Assembly (NCBI GenBank): GCA_019843655.1
Contig: JACDQD010000006.1
Location: 11,028,034 to 11,092,033 of the forward strand
DNA from: Lethocerus indicus
Taxonomy: Eukaryota; Arthropoda; Insecta; Hemiptera; Belostomatidae
Direction of reading: 5' to 3'
Length of the DNA stretch: 64,000 bases
The notes under the pieces are model-generated. The model did no database searches. It had not been told where the DNA came from and worked only from the letters and a program-made list of their open reading frames with translations. A program made the translations under genes and the position numbers. Shown here in pieces: positions 53,335 through 61,384 of this stretch (position 1 is the stretch's first letter; the number at the start of each line of letters is the position of its first letter).

Positions 53335-53420
53335 CCTCGTAGCCCAGTTGGTAGAGCGGTGGACTGTAGTTGGTAAAATGTATGCAGGTATCCATAGGTC
53401 GCTGGTTCAAATCCGGCCCG
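53335..53420 (+). pseudogene. tRNA-Tyr copy 9, both ends damaged
   Basis: The 5' end reads CCTCGTAGCCCAG instead of CCTCTGGTAGCTCAG, breaking acceptor and D stem, and the 3' acceptor strand is deleted (CGGCCCG joined to CCACTG). Confidence 0.9.
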
Positions 53421-53432
53421 CCACTGATCAAA

Positions 53433-53519
53433 CCTCTGGTAGCTCAGTTGGTAGAGCGGTGGACTGTAGTTGGTAAAATGTATGCAGGTATCCATAGGTC
53501 GCTGGTTCAAATCCGGCCC
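53433..53519 (+). pseudogene. tRNA-Tyr copy 10, 3' truncated
   Basis: Only 98 bp after copy 9. The 5' part is normal; the gene stops at CCGGCCC and is followed by ATTTGATAAAC, a third independent deletion breakpoint. Confidence 0.9.
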
Positions 53520-53561
53520 ATTTGATAAACACGCATAAGTGATATCTCCTGGCCAATCAAA

Positions 53562-53654
53562 CCTCTGGTAGCTCAGTTGGTAGAGCGGTGGACTGTAGTT
53601 GGTAAAATGTATGCAGGTATCCATAGGTCGCTGGTTCAAATCCGGCCCGGAGGA
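53562..53654 (+). tRNA. tRNA-Tyr(GTA) copy 11
   Basis: Standard gene and terminator with a shortened upstream flank and an isolated GGCC variant in the left half of the array. Confidence 0.95.
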
Positions 53655-53724
53655 ATTAATTTTGTTTGATTGATTGGCCACTGATAAACACGCATAAGTG
53701 ATATCATTCTCCTGTCCAATCAAA

Positions 53725-53817
53725 CCTCTGGTAGCTCAGTTGGTAGAGCGGTGGACTGTAGTTGGTAAAATGTATGCAGGTATCCATAGGTCGCTGGTTC
53801 AAATCCGGCCCGGAGGA
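53725..53817 (+). tRNA. tRNA-Tyr(GTA) copy 12
   Basis: Standard unit, GTCC flank, TTTT present. Confidence 0.95.
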
Positions 53818-53883
53818 ATTAATTTTGTTTGATTGATTACTGATAAACACGCATAAGTGATATCATTCTCCTGTCCAATCAAA

Positions 53884-53976
53884 CCTCTGGTAGCTCAGTT
53901 GGTAGAGCGGTGGACTGTAGTTGGTAAAATGTATGCAGGTATCCATAGGTCGCTGGTTCAAATCCGGCCCGGAGGA
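53884..53976 (+). tRNA. tRNA-Tyr(GTA) copy 13
   Basis: Standard gene; spacer 4 bp short (GATTGATTACTG), TTTT present. Confidence 0.95.
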
Positions 53977-54046
53977 ATTAATTTTGTTTGATTGATTGGC
54001 CACTGATAAACACGCATAAGTGATATCATTCTCCTGTCCAATCAAA

Positions 54047-54139
54047 CCTCTGGTAGCTCAGTTGGTAGAGCGGTGGACTGTAGTTGGTAAAATGTATGCA
54101 GGTATCCATAGGTCGCTGGTTCAAATCCGGCCCGGAGGA
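54047..54139 (+). tRNA. tRNA-Tyr(GTA) copy 14
   Basis: Standard unit, GTCC flank, TTTT present. Confidence 0.95.
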
Positions 54140-54206
54140 ATTAATTTTGTTTGATTGATTGGCCACTGATAAACACGCATAAGTGATCATTCTCCTGCCA
54201 ATCAAA

Positions 54207-54299
54207 CCTCTGGTAGCTCAGTTGGTAGAGCGGTGGACTGTAGTTGGTAAAATGTATGCAGGTATCCATAGGTCGCTGGTTCAAATCCGGCCCGGAGGA
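54207..54299 (+). tRNA. tRNA-Tyr(GTA) copy 15
   Basis: Standard gene; upstream flank shortened by 3 bp (GTGATCATTC, CTGCCAATC), TTTT present. Confidence 0.95.
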
Positions 54300-54369
54300 A
54301 TTAATTTTGTTTGATTGATTGGCCACTGATAAACACGCATAAGTGATATCATTCTCCTGTCCAATCAAA

Positions 54370-54462
54370 CCTCTGGTAGCTCAGTTGGTAGAGCGGTGGA
54401 CTGTAGTTGGTAAAATGTATGCAGGTATCCATAGGTCGCTGGTTCAAATCCGGCCCGGAGGA
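54370..54462 (+). tRNA. tRNA-Tyr(GTA) copy 16
   Basis: Standard unit, GTCC flank, TTTT present. Confidence 0.95.
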
Positions 54463-54529
54463 ATTAATTTTGTTTGATTGATTGGCCACTGATAAACACG
54501 ACATAATATCATTCTCCTGTCCAATCAAA

Positions 54530-54622
54530 CCTCTGGTAGCTCAGTTGGTAGAGCGGTGGACTGTAGTTGGTAAAATGTATGCAGGTATCCATAGGTCGCT
54601 GGTTCAAATCCGGCCCGGAGGA
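54530..54622 (+). tRNA. tRNA-Tyr(GTA) copy 17
   Basis: Standard gene; upstream variant CGACATAATATC, 160 bp spacing, TTTT present. Confidence 0.95.
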
Positions 54623-54692
54623 ATTAATTTTGTTTGATTGATTGGCCACTGATAAACACGCATAATGGAAATCATTCTCCTGTCCAATCAAA

Positions 54693-54785
54693 CCTCTGGT
54701 AGCTCAGTTGGTAGAGCGGTGGACTGTAGTTGGTAAAATGTATGCAGGTATCCATAGGTCGCTGGTTCAAATCCGGCCCGGAGGA
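54693..54785 (+). tRNA. tRNA-Tyr(GTA) copy 18
   Basis: Standard gene; upstream CATAATGGAAATC shared with copy 7, TTTT present. Confidence 0.95.
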
Positions 54786-54855
54786 ATTAATTTTGTTTGA
54801 TTGATTGGCCACTGATAAACACGCATAAGTGATATCATTCTCCTGTCCAATCAAA

Positions 54856-54948
54856 CCTCTGGTAGCTCAGTTGGTAGAGCGGTGGACTGTAGTTGGTAAA
54901 ATGTATGCAGGTATCCATAGGTCGCTGGTTCAAATCCGGCCCGGAGGA
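54856..54948 (+). tRNA. tRNA-Tyr(GTA) copy 19
   Basis: First of four consecutive standard 163-bp units with GTCC flank and TTTT. Confidence 0.95.
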
Positions 54949-55018
54949 ATTAATTTTGTTTGATTGATTGGCCACTGATAAACACGCATAAGTGATATCA
55001 TTCTCCTGTCCAATCAAA

Positions 55019-55111
55019 CCTCTGGTAGCTCAGTTGGTAGAGCGGTGGACTGTAGTTGGTAAAATGTATGCAGGTATCCATAGGTCGCTGGTTCAAATCC
55101 GGCCCGGAGGA
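55019..55111 (+). tRNA. tRNA-Tyr(GTA) copy 20
   Basis: Standard unit, GTCC flank, TTTT present. Confidence 0.95.
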
Positions 55112-55181
55112 ATTAATTTTGTTTGATTGATTGGCCACTGATAAACACGCATAAGTGATATCATTCTCCTGTCCAATCAAA

Positions 55182-55274
55182 CCTCTGGTAGCTCAGTTGG
55201 TAGAGCGGTGGACTGTAGTTGGTAAAATGTATGCAGGTATCCATAGGTCGCTGGTTCAAATCCGGCCCGGAGGA
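55182..55274 (+). tRNA. tRNA-Tyr(GTA) copy 21
   Basis: Standard unit, GTCC flank, TTTT present. Confidence 0.95.
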
Positions 55275-55344
55275 ATTAATTTTGTTTGATTGATTGGCCA
55301 CTGATAAACACGCATAAGTGATATCATTCTCCTGTCCAATCAAA

Positions 55345-55437
55345 CCTCTGGTAGCTCAGTTGGTAGAGCGGTGGACTGTAGTTGGTAAAATGTATGCAGG
55401 TATCCATAGGTCGCTGGTTCAAATCCGGCCCGGAGGA
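55345..55437 (+). tRNA. tRNA-Tyr(GTA) copy 22
   Basis: Standard unit, GTCC flank, TTTT present. Confidence 0.95.
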
Positions 55438-55505
55438 ATTAATTTTGTTTGATTGATTGGCCACTGATAAACACGCATAAGTGATATCATTCTCCTGCAA
55501 TCAAA

Positions 55506-55598
55506 CCTCTGGTAGCTCAGTTGGTAGAGCGGTGGACTGTAGTTGGTAAAATGTATGCAGGTATCCATAGGTCGCTGGTTCAAATCCGGCCCGGAGGA
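55506..55598 (+). tRNA. tRNA-Tyr(GTA) copy 23
   Basis: Upstream flank 2 bp short (CTCCTGCAATC). Downstream has TTTT, then GATTGAATAGCC, a variant shared with copy 27. Confidence 0.95.
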
Positions 55599-55668
55599 AT
55601 TAATTTTGTTTGATTGAATAGCCACTGATAAACACGCATAAGTGATATCATTCTCCTGTCCAATCAAA

Positions 55669-55761
55669 CCTCTGGTAGCTCAGTTGGTAGAGCGGTGGAC
55701 TGTAGTTGGTAAAATGTATGCAGGTATCCATAGGTCGCTGGTTCAAATCCGGCCCGGAGGA
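55669..55761 (+). tRNA. tRNA-Tyr(GTA) copy 24
   Basis: Standard gene and terminator, GTCC flank. Confidence 0.95.
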
Positions 55762-55831
55762 ATTAATTTTGTTTGATTGATTGGCCACTGATAAACACGC
55801 ATAAGTGATATCATTCTCCTGTCCAATCAAA

Positions 55832-55924
55832 CCTCTGGTAGCTCAGTTGGTAGAGCGGTGGACTGTAGTTGGTAAAATGTATGCAGGTATCCATAGGTCG
55901 CTGGTTCAAATCCGGCCCGGAGGA
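55832..55924 (+). tRNA. tRNA-Tyr(GTA) copy 25
   Basis: Standard unit, GTCC flank, TTTT present. Confidence 0.95.
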
Positions 55925-55994
55925 ATTAATTTTGTTTGATTGATTGGCCACTGATAAACACGCATAAGTGATATCATTCTCCTGTCCAATCAAA

Positions 55995-56087
55995 CCTCTG
56001 GTAGCTCAGTTGGTAGAGCGGTGGACTGTAGTTGGTAAAATGTATGCAGGTATCCATAGGTCGCTGGTTCAAATCCGGCCCGGAGGA
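55995..56087 (+). tRNA. tRNA-Tyr(GTA) copy 26
   Basis: Standard unit, GTCC flank, TTTT present. Confidence 0.95.
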
Positions 56088-56157
56088 ATTAATTTTGTTT
56101 GATTGATTGGCCACTGATAAACACGCATAAGTGATATCATTCTCCTGTCCAATCAAA

Positions 56158-56250
56158 CCTCTGGTAGCTCAGTTGGTAGAGCGGTGGACTGTAGTTGGTA
56201 AAATGTATGCAGGTATCCATAGGTCGCTGGTTCAAATCCGGCCCGGAGGA
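56158..56250 (+). tRNA. tRNA-Tyr(GTA) copy 27, no TTTT
   Basis: Gene intact; downstream AATTAATATTG lacks TTTT, followed by GATTGAATAGCC as after copy 23. Confidence 0.92.
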
Positions 56251-56320
56251 ATTAATATTGTTTGATTGAATAGCCACTGATAAACACGCATAAGTGATAT
56301 CATTCTCCTGTCCAATCAAA

Positions 56321-56413
56321 CCTCTGGTAGCTCAGTTGGTAGAGCGGTGGACTGTAGTTGGTAAAATGTATGCAGGTATCCATAGGTCGCTGGTTCAAAT
56401 CCGGCCCGGAGGA
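56321..56413 (+). tRNA. tRNA-Tyr(GTA) copy 28
   Basis: Standard gene and terminator, GTCC flank. Confidence 0.95.
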
Positions 56414-56483
56414 ATTAATTTTGTTTGATTGATTGGCCACTGATAAACACGCATAAGTGATATCATTCTCCTGTCCAATCAAA

Positions 56484-56576
56484 CCTCTGGTAGCTCAGTT
56501 GGTAGAGCGGTGGACTGTAGTTGGTAAAATGTATGCAGGTATCCATAGGTCGCTGGTTCAAATCCGGCCCGGAGGA
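56484..56576 (+). tRNA. tRNA-Tyr(GTA) copy 29
   Basis: Standard unit, GTCC flank, TTTT present. Confidence 0.95.
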
Positions 56577-56646
56577 ATTAATTTTGTTTGATTGATTGGC
56601 CACTGATAAACACGCATAAGTGATACCATTCTCCTGTCCAATCAAA

Positions 56647-56739
56647 CCTCTGGTAGCTCAGTTGGTAGAGCGGTGGACTGTAGTTGGTAAAATGTATGCA
56701 GGTATCCATAGGTCGCTGGTTCAAATCCGGCCCGGAGGA
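56647..56739 (+). tRNA. tRNA-Tyr(GTA) copy 30
   Basis: Standard gene; upstream GATACCATT instead of GATATCATT, TTTT present. Confidence 0.95.
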
Positions 56740-56809
56740 ATTAATTTTGTTTGATTGATTGGCCACTGATAAACACGCATAAGTGATATCATTCTCCTGT
56801 CCAATCAAA

Positions 56810-56902
56810 CCTCTGGTAGCTCAGTTGGTAGAGCGGTGGACTGTAGTTGGTAAAATGTATGCAGGTATCCATAGGTCGCTGGTTCAAATCCGGCCCGGAG
56901 GA
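56810..56902 (+). tRNA. tRNA-Tyr(GTA) copy 31
   Basis: Standard unit, GTCC flank, TTTT present. Confidence 0.95.
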
Positions 56903-56973
56903 ATTAATTTTGTTTGATTGATTGGCCACTGATAAACACGCATAAGTGATATCCATTCTCCTGTCCAATCAAA

Positions 56974-57066
56974 CCTCTGGTAGCTCAGTTGGTAGAGCGG
57001 TGGACTGTAGTTGGTAAAATGTATGCAGGTATCCATAGGTCGCTGGTTCAAATCCGGCCCGGAGGA
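56974..57066 (+). tRNA. tRNA-Tyr(GTA) copy 32
   Basis: Standard gene; one extra C upstream (GATATCCATT), TTTT present. Confidence 0.95.
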
Positions 57067-57136
57067 ATTAATTTTGTTTGATTGATTGGCCACTGATAAA
57101 CACGCATAATGAAAATCATTCTCCTGTCCAATCAAA

Positions 57137-57229
57137 CCTCTGGTAGCTCAGTTGGTAGAGCGGTGGACTGTAGTTGGTAAAATGTATGCAGGTATCCATA
57201 GGTCGCTGGTTCAAATCCGGCCCGGAGGA
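57137..57229 (+). tRNA. tRNA-Tyr(GTA) copy 33
   Basis: Standard gene; upstream CATAATGAAAATC, related to the variant before copies 7 and 18, TTTT present. Confidence 0.95.
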
Positions 57230-57299
57230 ATTAATTTTGTTTGATTGATTGGCCACTGATAAACACGCATAAGTGATATCATTCTCCTGTCCAATCAAA

Positions 57300-57392
57300 C
57301 CTCTGGTAGCTCAGTTGGTAGAGCGGTGGACTGTAGTTGGTAAAATGTATGCAGGTATCCATAGGTCGCTGGTTCAAATCCGGCCCGGAGGA
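57300..57392 (+). tRNA. tRNA-Tyr(GTA) copy 34
   Basis: Standard unit, GTCC flank, TTTT present. Confidence 0.95.
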
Positions 57393-57462
57393 ATTAATTT
57401 TGTTTGATTGATTGGCCACTGATAAACACGCATAAGTGATATCATTCTCCTGTCCAATCAAA

Positions 57463-57555
57463 CCTCTGGTAGCTCAGTTGGTAGAGCGGTGGACTGTAGT
57501 TGGTAAAATGTATGCAGGTATCCATAGGTCGCTGGTTCAAATCCGGCCCGGAGGA
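57463..57555 (+). tRNA. tRNA-Tyr(GTA) copy 35
   Basis: Standard unit, GTCC flank, TTTT present. Confidence 0.95.
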
Positions 57556-57624
57556 ATTAATTTTGTTTGATTGATTGGCCACTGATAAACACGCATAGTG
57601 ATACCATTCTCCTGTCCAATCAAA

Positions 57625-57717
57625 CCTCTGGTAGCTCAGTTGGTAGAGCGGTGGACTGTAGTTGGTAAAATGTATGCAGGTATCCATAGGTCGCTGGTTC
57701 AAATCCGGCCCGGAGGA
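57625..57717 (+). tRNA. tRNA-Tyr(GTA) copy 36
   Basis: Standard gene; upstream GCATAGTGATACC (one A lost), TTTT present. Confidence 0.95.
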
Positions 57718-57787
57718 ATTAATTTTGTTTGATTGATTGGCCACTGATAAACACGCATAAGTGATACCATTCTCCTGGCCAATCAAA

Positions 57788-57880
57788 CCTCTGGTAGCTC
57801 AGTTGGTAGAGCGGTGGACTGTAGTTGGTAAAATGTATGCAGGTATCCATAGGTCGCTGGTTCAAATCCGGCCCGGAGGA
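57788..57880 (+). tRNA. tRNA-Tyr(GTA) copy 37
   Basis: Standard gene; upstream combines GATACC and GGCC variants, TTTT present. Confidence 0.95.
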
Positions 57881-57950
57881 ATTAATTTTGTTTGATTGAT
57901 TGGCCACTGATAAACACGCATAAGTGATATCATTCTCCTGTCCAATCAAA

Positions 57951-58043
57951 CCTCTGGTAGCTCAGTTGGTAGAGCGGTGGACTGTAGTTGGTAAAATGTA
58001 TGCAGGTATCCATAGGTCGCTGGTTCAAATCCGGCCCGGAGGA
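57951..58043 (+). tRNA. tRNA-Tyr(GTA) copy 38
   Basis: Standard unit, GTCC flank, TTTT present. Confidence 0.95.
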
Positions 58044-58112
58044 ATTAATTTTGTTTGATTGATTGGCCACTGATAAACACGCATAAGTGATACCATTCTC
58101 CTGCCAATCAAA

Positions 58113-58205
58113 CCTCTGGTAGCTCAGTTGGTAGAGCGGTGGACTGTAGTTGGTAAAATGTATGCAGGTATCCATAGGTCGCTGGTTCAAATCCGGCCCG
58201 GAGGA
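58113..58205 (+). tRNA. tRNA-Tyr(GTA) copy 39
   Basis: Standard gene; upstream GATACC and CTGCCAATC (1 bp short), TTTT present. Confidence 0.95.
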
Positions 58206-58275
58206 ATTAATTTTGTTTGATTGATTGGCCACTGATAAACACGCATAAGTGATATCATTCTCCTGTCCAATCAAA

Positions 58276-58368
58276 CCTCTGGTAGCTCAGTTGGTAGAGC
58301 GGTGGACTGTAGTTGGTAAAATGTATGCAGGTATCCATAGGTCGCTGGTTCAAATCCGGCCCGGAGGA
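58276..58368 (+). tRNA. tRNA-Tyr(GTA) copy 40
   Basis: Standard unit, GTCC flank, TTTT present. Confidence 0.95.
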
Positions 58369-58438
58369 ATTAATTTTGTTTGATTGATTGGCCACTGATA
58401 AACACGCATAAGTGATATCATTCTCCTGGCCAATCAAA

Positions 58439-58531
58439 CCTCTGGTAGCTCAGTTGGTAGAGCGGTGGACTGTAGTTGGTAAAATGTATGCAGGTATCCA
58501 TAGGTCGCTGGTTCAAATCCGGCCCGGAGGA
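58439..58531 (+). tRNA. tRNA-Tyr(GTA) copy 41
   Basis: Standard gene and terminator with GGCC flank. Confidence 0.95.
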
Positions 58532-58602
58532 ATTAATTTTGTTTGATTGATTGGCCACTGATAAACACGCATAAGTGATATCATTCTCCTGGTCCAATCA
58601 AA

Positions 58603-58695
58603 CCTCTGGTAGCTCAGTTGGTAGAGCGGTGGACTGTAGTTGGTAAAATGTATGCAGGTATCCATAGGTCGCTGGTTCAAATCCGGCCCGGAGGA
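58603..58695 (+). tRNA. tRNA-Tyr(GTA) copy 42
   Basis: Standard gene; upstream GGTCC, a 1-bp intermediate between the GTCC and GGCC forms, TTTT present. Confidence 0.95.
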
Positions 58696-58765
58696 ATTAA
58701 TTTTGTTTGATTGATTGGCCACTGATAAACACGCATAAGTGATATCATTCTCCTGGCCAATCAAA

Positions 58766-58858
58766 CCTCTGGTAGCTCAGTTGGTAGAGCGGTGGACTGT
58801 AGTTGGTAAAATGTATGCAGGTATCCATAGGTCGCTGGTTCAAATCCGGCCCGGAGGA
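58766..58858 (+). tRNA. tRNA-Tyr(GTA) copy 43
   Basis: Standard gene and terminator with GGCC flank. Confidence 0.95.
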
Positions 58859-58928
58859 ATTAATTTTGTTTGATTGATTGGCCACTGATAAACACGCATA
58901 AGTGATATCATTCTCCTGTCCAATCAAA

Positions 58929-59021
58929 CCTCTGGTAGCTCAGTTGGTAGAGCGGTGGACTGTAGTTGGTAAAATGTATGCAGGTATCCATAGGTCGCTG
59001 GTTCAAATCCGGCCCGGAGGA
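58929..59021 (+). tRNA. tRNA-Tyr(GTA) copy 44
   Basis: Standard unit, GTCC flank, TTTT present. Confidence 0.95.
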
Positions 59022-59092
59022 ATTAATTTTGTTTGATTGATTGGCCACTGATAAACACGCATAAGTGACACCATTCTCCCTGGCCAATCAAA

Positions 59093-59185
59093 CCTCTGGT
59101 AGCTCAGTTGGTAGAGCGGTGGACTGTAGTTGGTAAAATGTATGCAGGTATCCATAGGTCGCTGGTTCAAATCCGGCCCGGAGGA
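59093..59185 (+). tRNA. tRNA-Tyr(GTA) copy 45
   Basis: Standard gene; upstream GACACC and CTCCCTGGCC (extra C), TTTT present. Confidence 0.95.
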
Positions 59186-59255
59186 ATTAATTTTGTTTGA
59201 TTGATTGGCCACTGATAAACACGCATAAGTGATATCATTCTCCTGTCCAATCAAA

Positions 59256-59348
59256 CCTCTGGTAGCTCAGTTGGTAGAGCGGTGGACTGTAGTTGGTAAA
59301 ATGTATGCAGGTATCCATAGGTCGCTGGTTCAAATCCGGCCCGGAGGA
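59256..59348 (+). tRNA. tRNA-Tyr(GTA) copy 46
   Basis: Standard unit, GTCC flank, TTTT present. Confidence 0.95.
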
Positions 59349-59419
59349 ATTAATTTTGTTTGATTGATTGGCCACTGATAAACACGCATAAGTGATACCA
59401 TTCTCCCTGGCCAATCAAA

Positions 59420-59512
59420 CCTCTGGTAGCTCAGTTGGTAGAGCGGTGGACTGTAGTTGGTAAAATGTATGCAGGTATCCATAGGTCGCTGGTTCAAATC
59501 CGGCCCGGAGGA
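59420..59512 (+). tRNA. tRNA-Tyr(GTA) copy 47
   Basis: Standard gene; upstream GATACC and CTCCCTGGCC, nearly the copy 45 form two units away, TTTT present. Confidence 0.95.
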
Positions 59513-59580
59513 ATTAATTTTGTTTGATTGATTGGCCACTGATAAACACGCATATGAAATCATTCTCCTGTCCAATCAAA

Positions 59581-59673
59581 CCTCTGGTAGCTCAGTTGGT
59601 AGAGCGGTGGACTGTAGTTGGTAAAATGTATGCAGGTATCCATAGGTCGCTGGTTCAAATCCGGCCCGGAGGA
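59581..59673 (+). tRNA. tRNA-Tyr(GTA) copy 48, weak terminator
   Basis: Gene intact; upstream CATATGAAATC. Downstream AATTATATTTG has only three T residues. Confidence 0.92.
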
Positions 59674-59755
59674 ATTATATTTGTTTGATTGATTGGCCAC
59701 TGATAAACACGCATAAGTGATATCATTCTCTGATATCATTCTCCGTCCAATCAAA

Positions 59756-59848
59756 CCTCTGGTAGCTCAGTTGGTAGAGCGGTGGACTGTAGTTGGTAAA
59801 ATGTATGCAGGTATCCATAGGTCGCTGGTTCAAATCCGGCCCGGAGGA
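59756..59848 (+). tRNA. tRNA-Tyr(GTA) copy 49
   Basis: Standard gene; the 175-bp spacing comes from a local duplication of TGATATCATTCTC upstream. TTTT present. Confidence 0.95.
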
Positions 59849-59918
59849 ATTAATTTTGTTTGATTGATTGGCCACTGATAAACACGCATAAGTGATACCA
59901 TTCTCCTGGCCAATCAAA

Positions 59919-60011
59919 CCTCTGGTAGCTCAGTTGGTAGAGCGGTGGACTGTAGTTGGTAAAATGTATGCAGGTATCCATAGGTCGCTGGTTCAAATCC
60001 GGCCCGGAGGA
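59919..60011 (+). tRNA. tRNA-Tyr(GTA) copy 50
   Basis: Standard gene; GATACC plus GGCC flank, TTTT present. Confidence 0.95.
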
Positions 60012-60081
60012 ATTAATTTTGTTTGATTGATTGGCCACTGATAAACACGCATAAGTGATATCATTCTCCTGGCCAATCAAA

Positions 60082-60174
60082 CCTCTGGTAGCTCAGTTGG
60101 TAGAGCGGTGGACTGTAGTTGGTAAAATGTATGCAGGTATCCATAGGTCGCTGGTTCAAATCCGGCCCGGAGGA
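60082..60174 (+). tRNA. tRNA-Tyr(GTA) copy 51
   Basis: First of seven successive GATATC/GGCC units at exact 163-bp spacing; TTTT present. Confidence 0.95.
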
Positions 60175-60244
60175 ATTAATTTTGTTTGATTGATTGGCCA
60201 CTGATAAACACGCATAAGTGATATCATTCTCCTGGCCAATCAAA

Positions 60245-60337
60245 CCTCTGGTAGCTCAGTTGGTAGAGCGGTGGACTGTAGTTGGTAAAATGTATGCAGG
60301 TATCCATAGGTCGCTGGTTCAAATCCGGCCCGGAGGA
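60245..60337 (+). tRNA. tRNA-Tyr(GTA) copy 52
   Basis: GATATC/GGCC unit, TTTT present. Confidence 0.95.
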
Positions 60338-60407
60338 ATTAATTTTGTTTGATTGATTGGCCACTGATAAACACGCATAAGTGATATCATTCTCCTGGCC
60401 AATCAAA

Positions 60408-60500
60408 CCTCTGGTAGCTCAGTTGGTAGAGCGGTGGACTGTAGTTGGTAAAATGTATGCAGGTATCCATAGGTCGCTGGTTCAAATCCGGCCTGGAGGA
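60408..60500 (+). tRNA. tRNA-Tyr(GTA) copy 53
   Basis: One substitution in the acceptor 3' strand (CTGGAGG for CCGGAGG) turns a G-C pair into G-U; still foldable. TTTT present. Confidence 0.93.
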
Positions 60501-60570
60501 ATTAATTTTGTTTGATTGATTGGCCACTGATAAACACGCATAAGTGATATCATTCTCCTGGCCAATCAAA

Positions 60571-60663
60571 CCTCTGGTAGCTCAGTTGGTAGAGCGGTGG
60601 ACTGTAGTTGGTAAAATGTATGCAGGTATCCATAGGTCGCTGGTTCAAATCCGGCCCGGAGGA
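60571..60663 (+). tRNA. tRNA-Tyr(GTA) copy 54
   Basis: GATATC/GGCC unit, TTTT present. Confidence 0.95.
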
Positions 60664-60733
60664 ATTAATTTTGTTTGATTGATTGGCCACTGATAAACAC
60701 GCATAAGTGATATCATTCTCCTGGCCAATCAAA

Positions 60734-60826
60734 CCTCTGGTAGCTCAGTTGGTAGAGCGGTGGACTGTAGTTGGTAAAATGTATGCAGGTATCCATAGGT
60801 CGCTGGTTCAAATCCGGCCCGGAGGA
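60734..60826 (+). tRNA. tRNA-Tyr(GTA) copy 55
   Basis: GATATC/GGCC unit, TTTT present. Confidence 0.95.
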
Positions 60827-60896
60827 ATTAATTTTGTTTGATTGATTGGCCACTGATAAACACGCATAAGTGATATCATTCTCCTGGCCAATCAAA

Positions 60897-60989
60897 CCTC
60901 TGGTAGCTCAGTTGGTAGAGCGGTGGACTGTAGTTGGTAAAATGTATGCAGGTATCCATAGGTCGCTGGTTCAAATCCGGCCCGGAGGA
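60897..60989 (+). tRNA. tRNA-Tyr(GTA) copy 56
   Basis: GATATC/GGCC unit, TTTT present. Confidence 0.95.
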
Positions 60990-61059
60990 ATTAATTTTGT
61001 TTGATTGATTGGCCACTGATAAACACGCATAAGTGATATCATTCTCCTGGCCAATCAAA

Positions 61060-61152
61060 CCTCTGGTAGCTCAGTTGGTAGAGCGGTGGACTGTAGTTGG
61101 TAAAATGTATGCAGGTATCCATAGGTCGCTGGTTCAAATCCGGCCCGGAGGA
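61060..61152 (+). tRNA. tRNA-Tyr(GTA) copy 57
   Basis: Last of the seven-unit GATATC/GGCC run, TTTT present. Confidence 0.95.
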
Positions 61153-61222
61153 ATTAATTTTGTTTGATTGATTGGCCACTGATAAACACGCATAAGTGAT
61201 ACCATTCTCCTGGCCAATCAAA

Positions 61223-61315
61223 CCTCTGGTAGCTCAGTTGGTAGAGCGGTGGACTGTAGTTGGTAAAATGTATGCAGGTATCCATAGGTCGCTGGTTCAA
61301 ATCCGGCCTGGAGGA
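61223..61315 (+). tRNA. tRNA-Tyr(GTA) copy 58, no TTTT
   Basis: Same acceptor substitution as copy 53 (CTGGAGG). Downstream reads ATAATATTGTATG, without TTTT. Last uninterrupted gene of the array. Confidence 0.92.
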
Positions 61316-61384
61316 ATAATATTGTATGATTGATTGGCCACTGATAAACACGCATAAGTGATATCATTCTCCTGTCCAATCAAA

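Noticed and set aside
52088..61351. Dozens of 60-114 codon minus-strand ORFs with a shared core GPDLNQRPMDTCIHFTNYSP
   Set aside because: They are the antisense reading of the tRNA-Tyr gene (the core covers T arm, intron, anticodon and D arm). Their similarity is forced by repetition of the tRNA, frames break at spacer indels, and similar predicted peptides are a known annotation artefact of tRNA genes.
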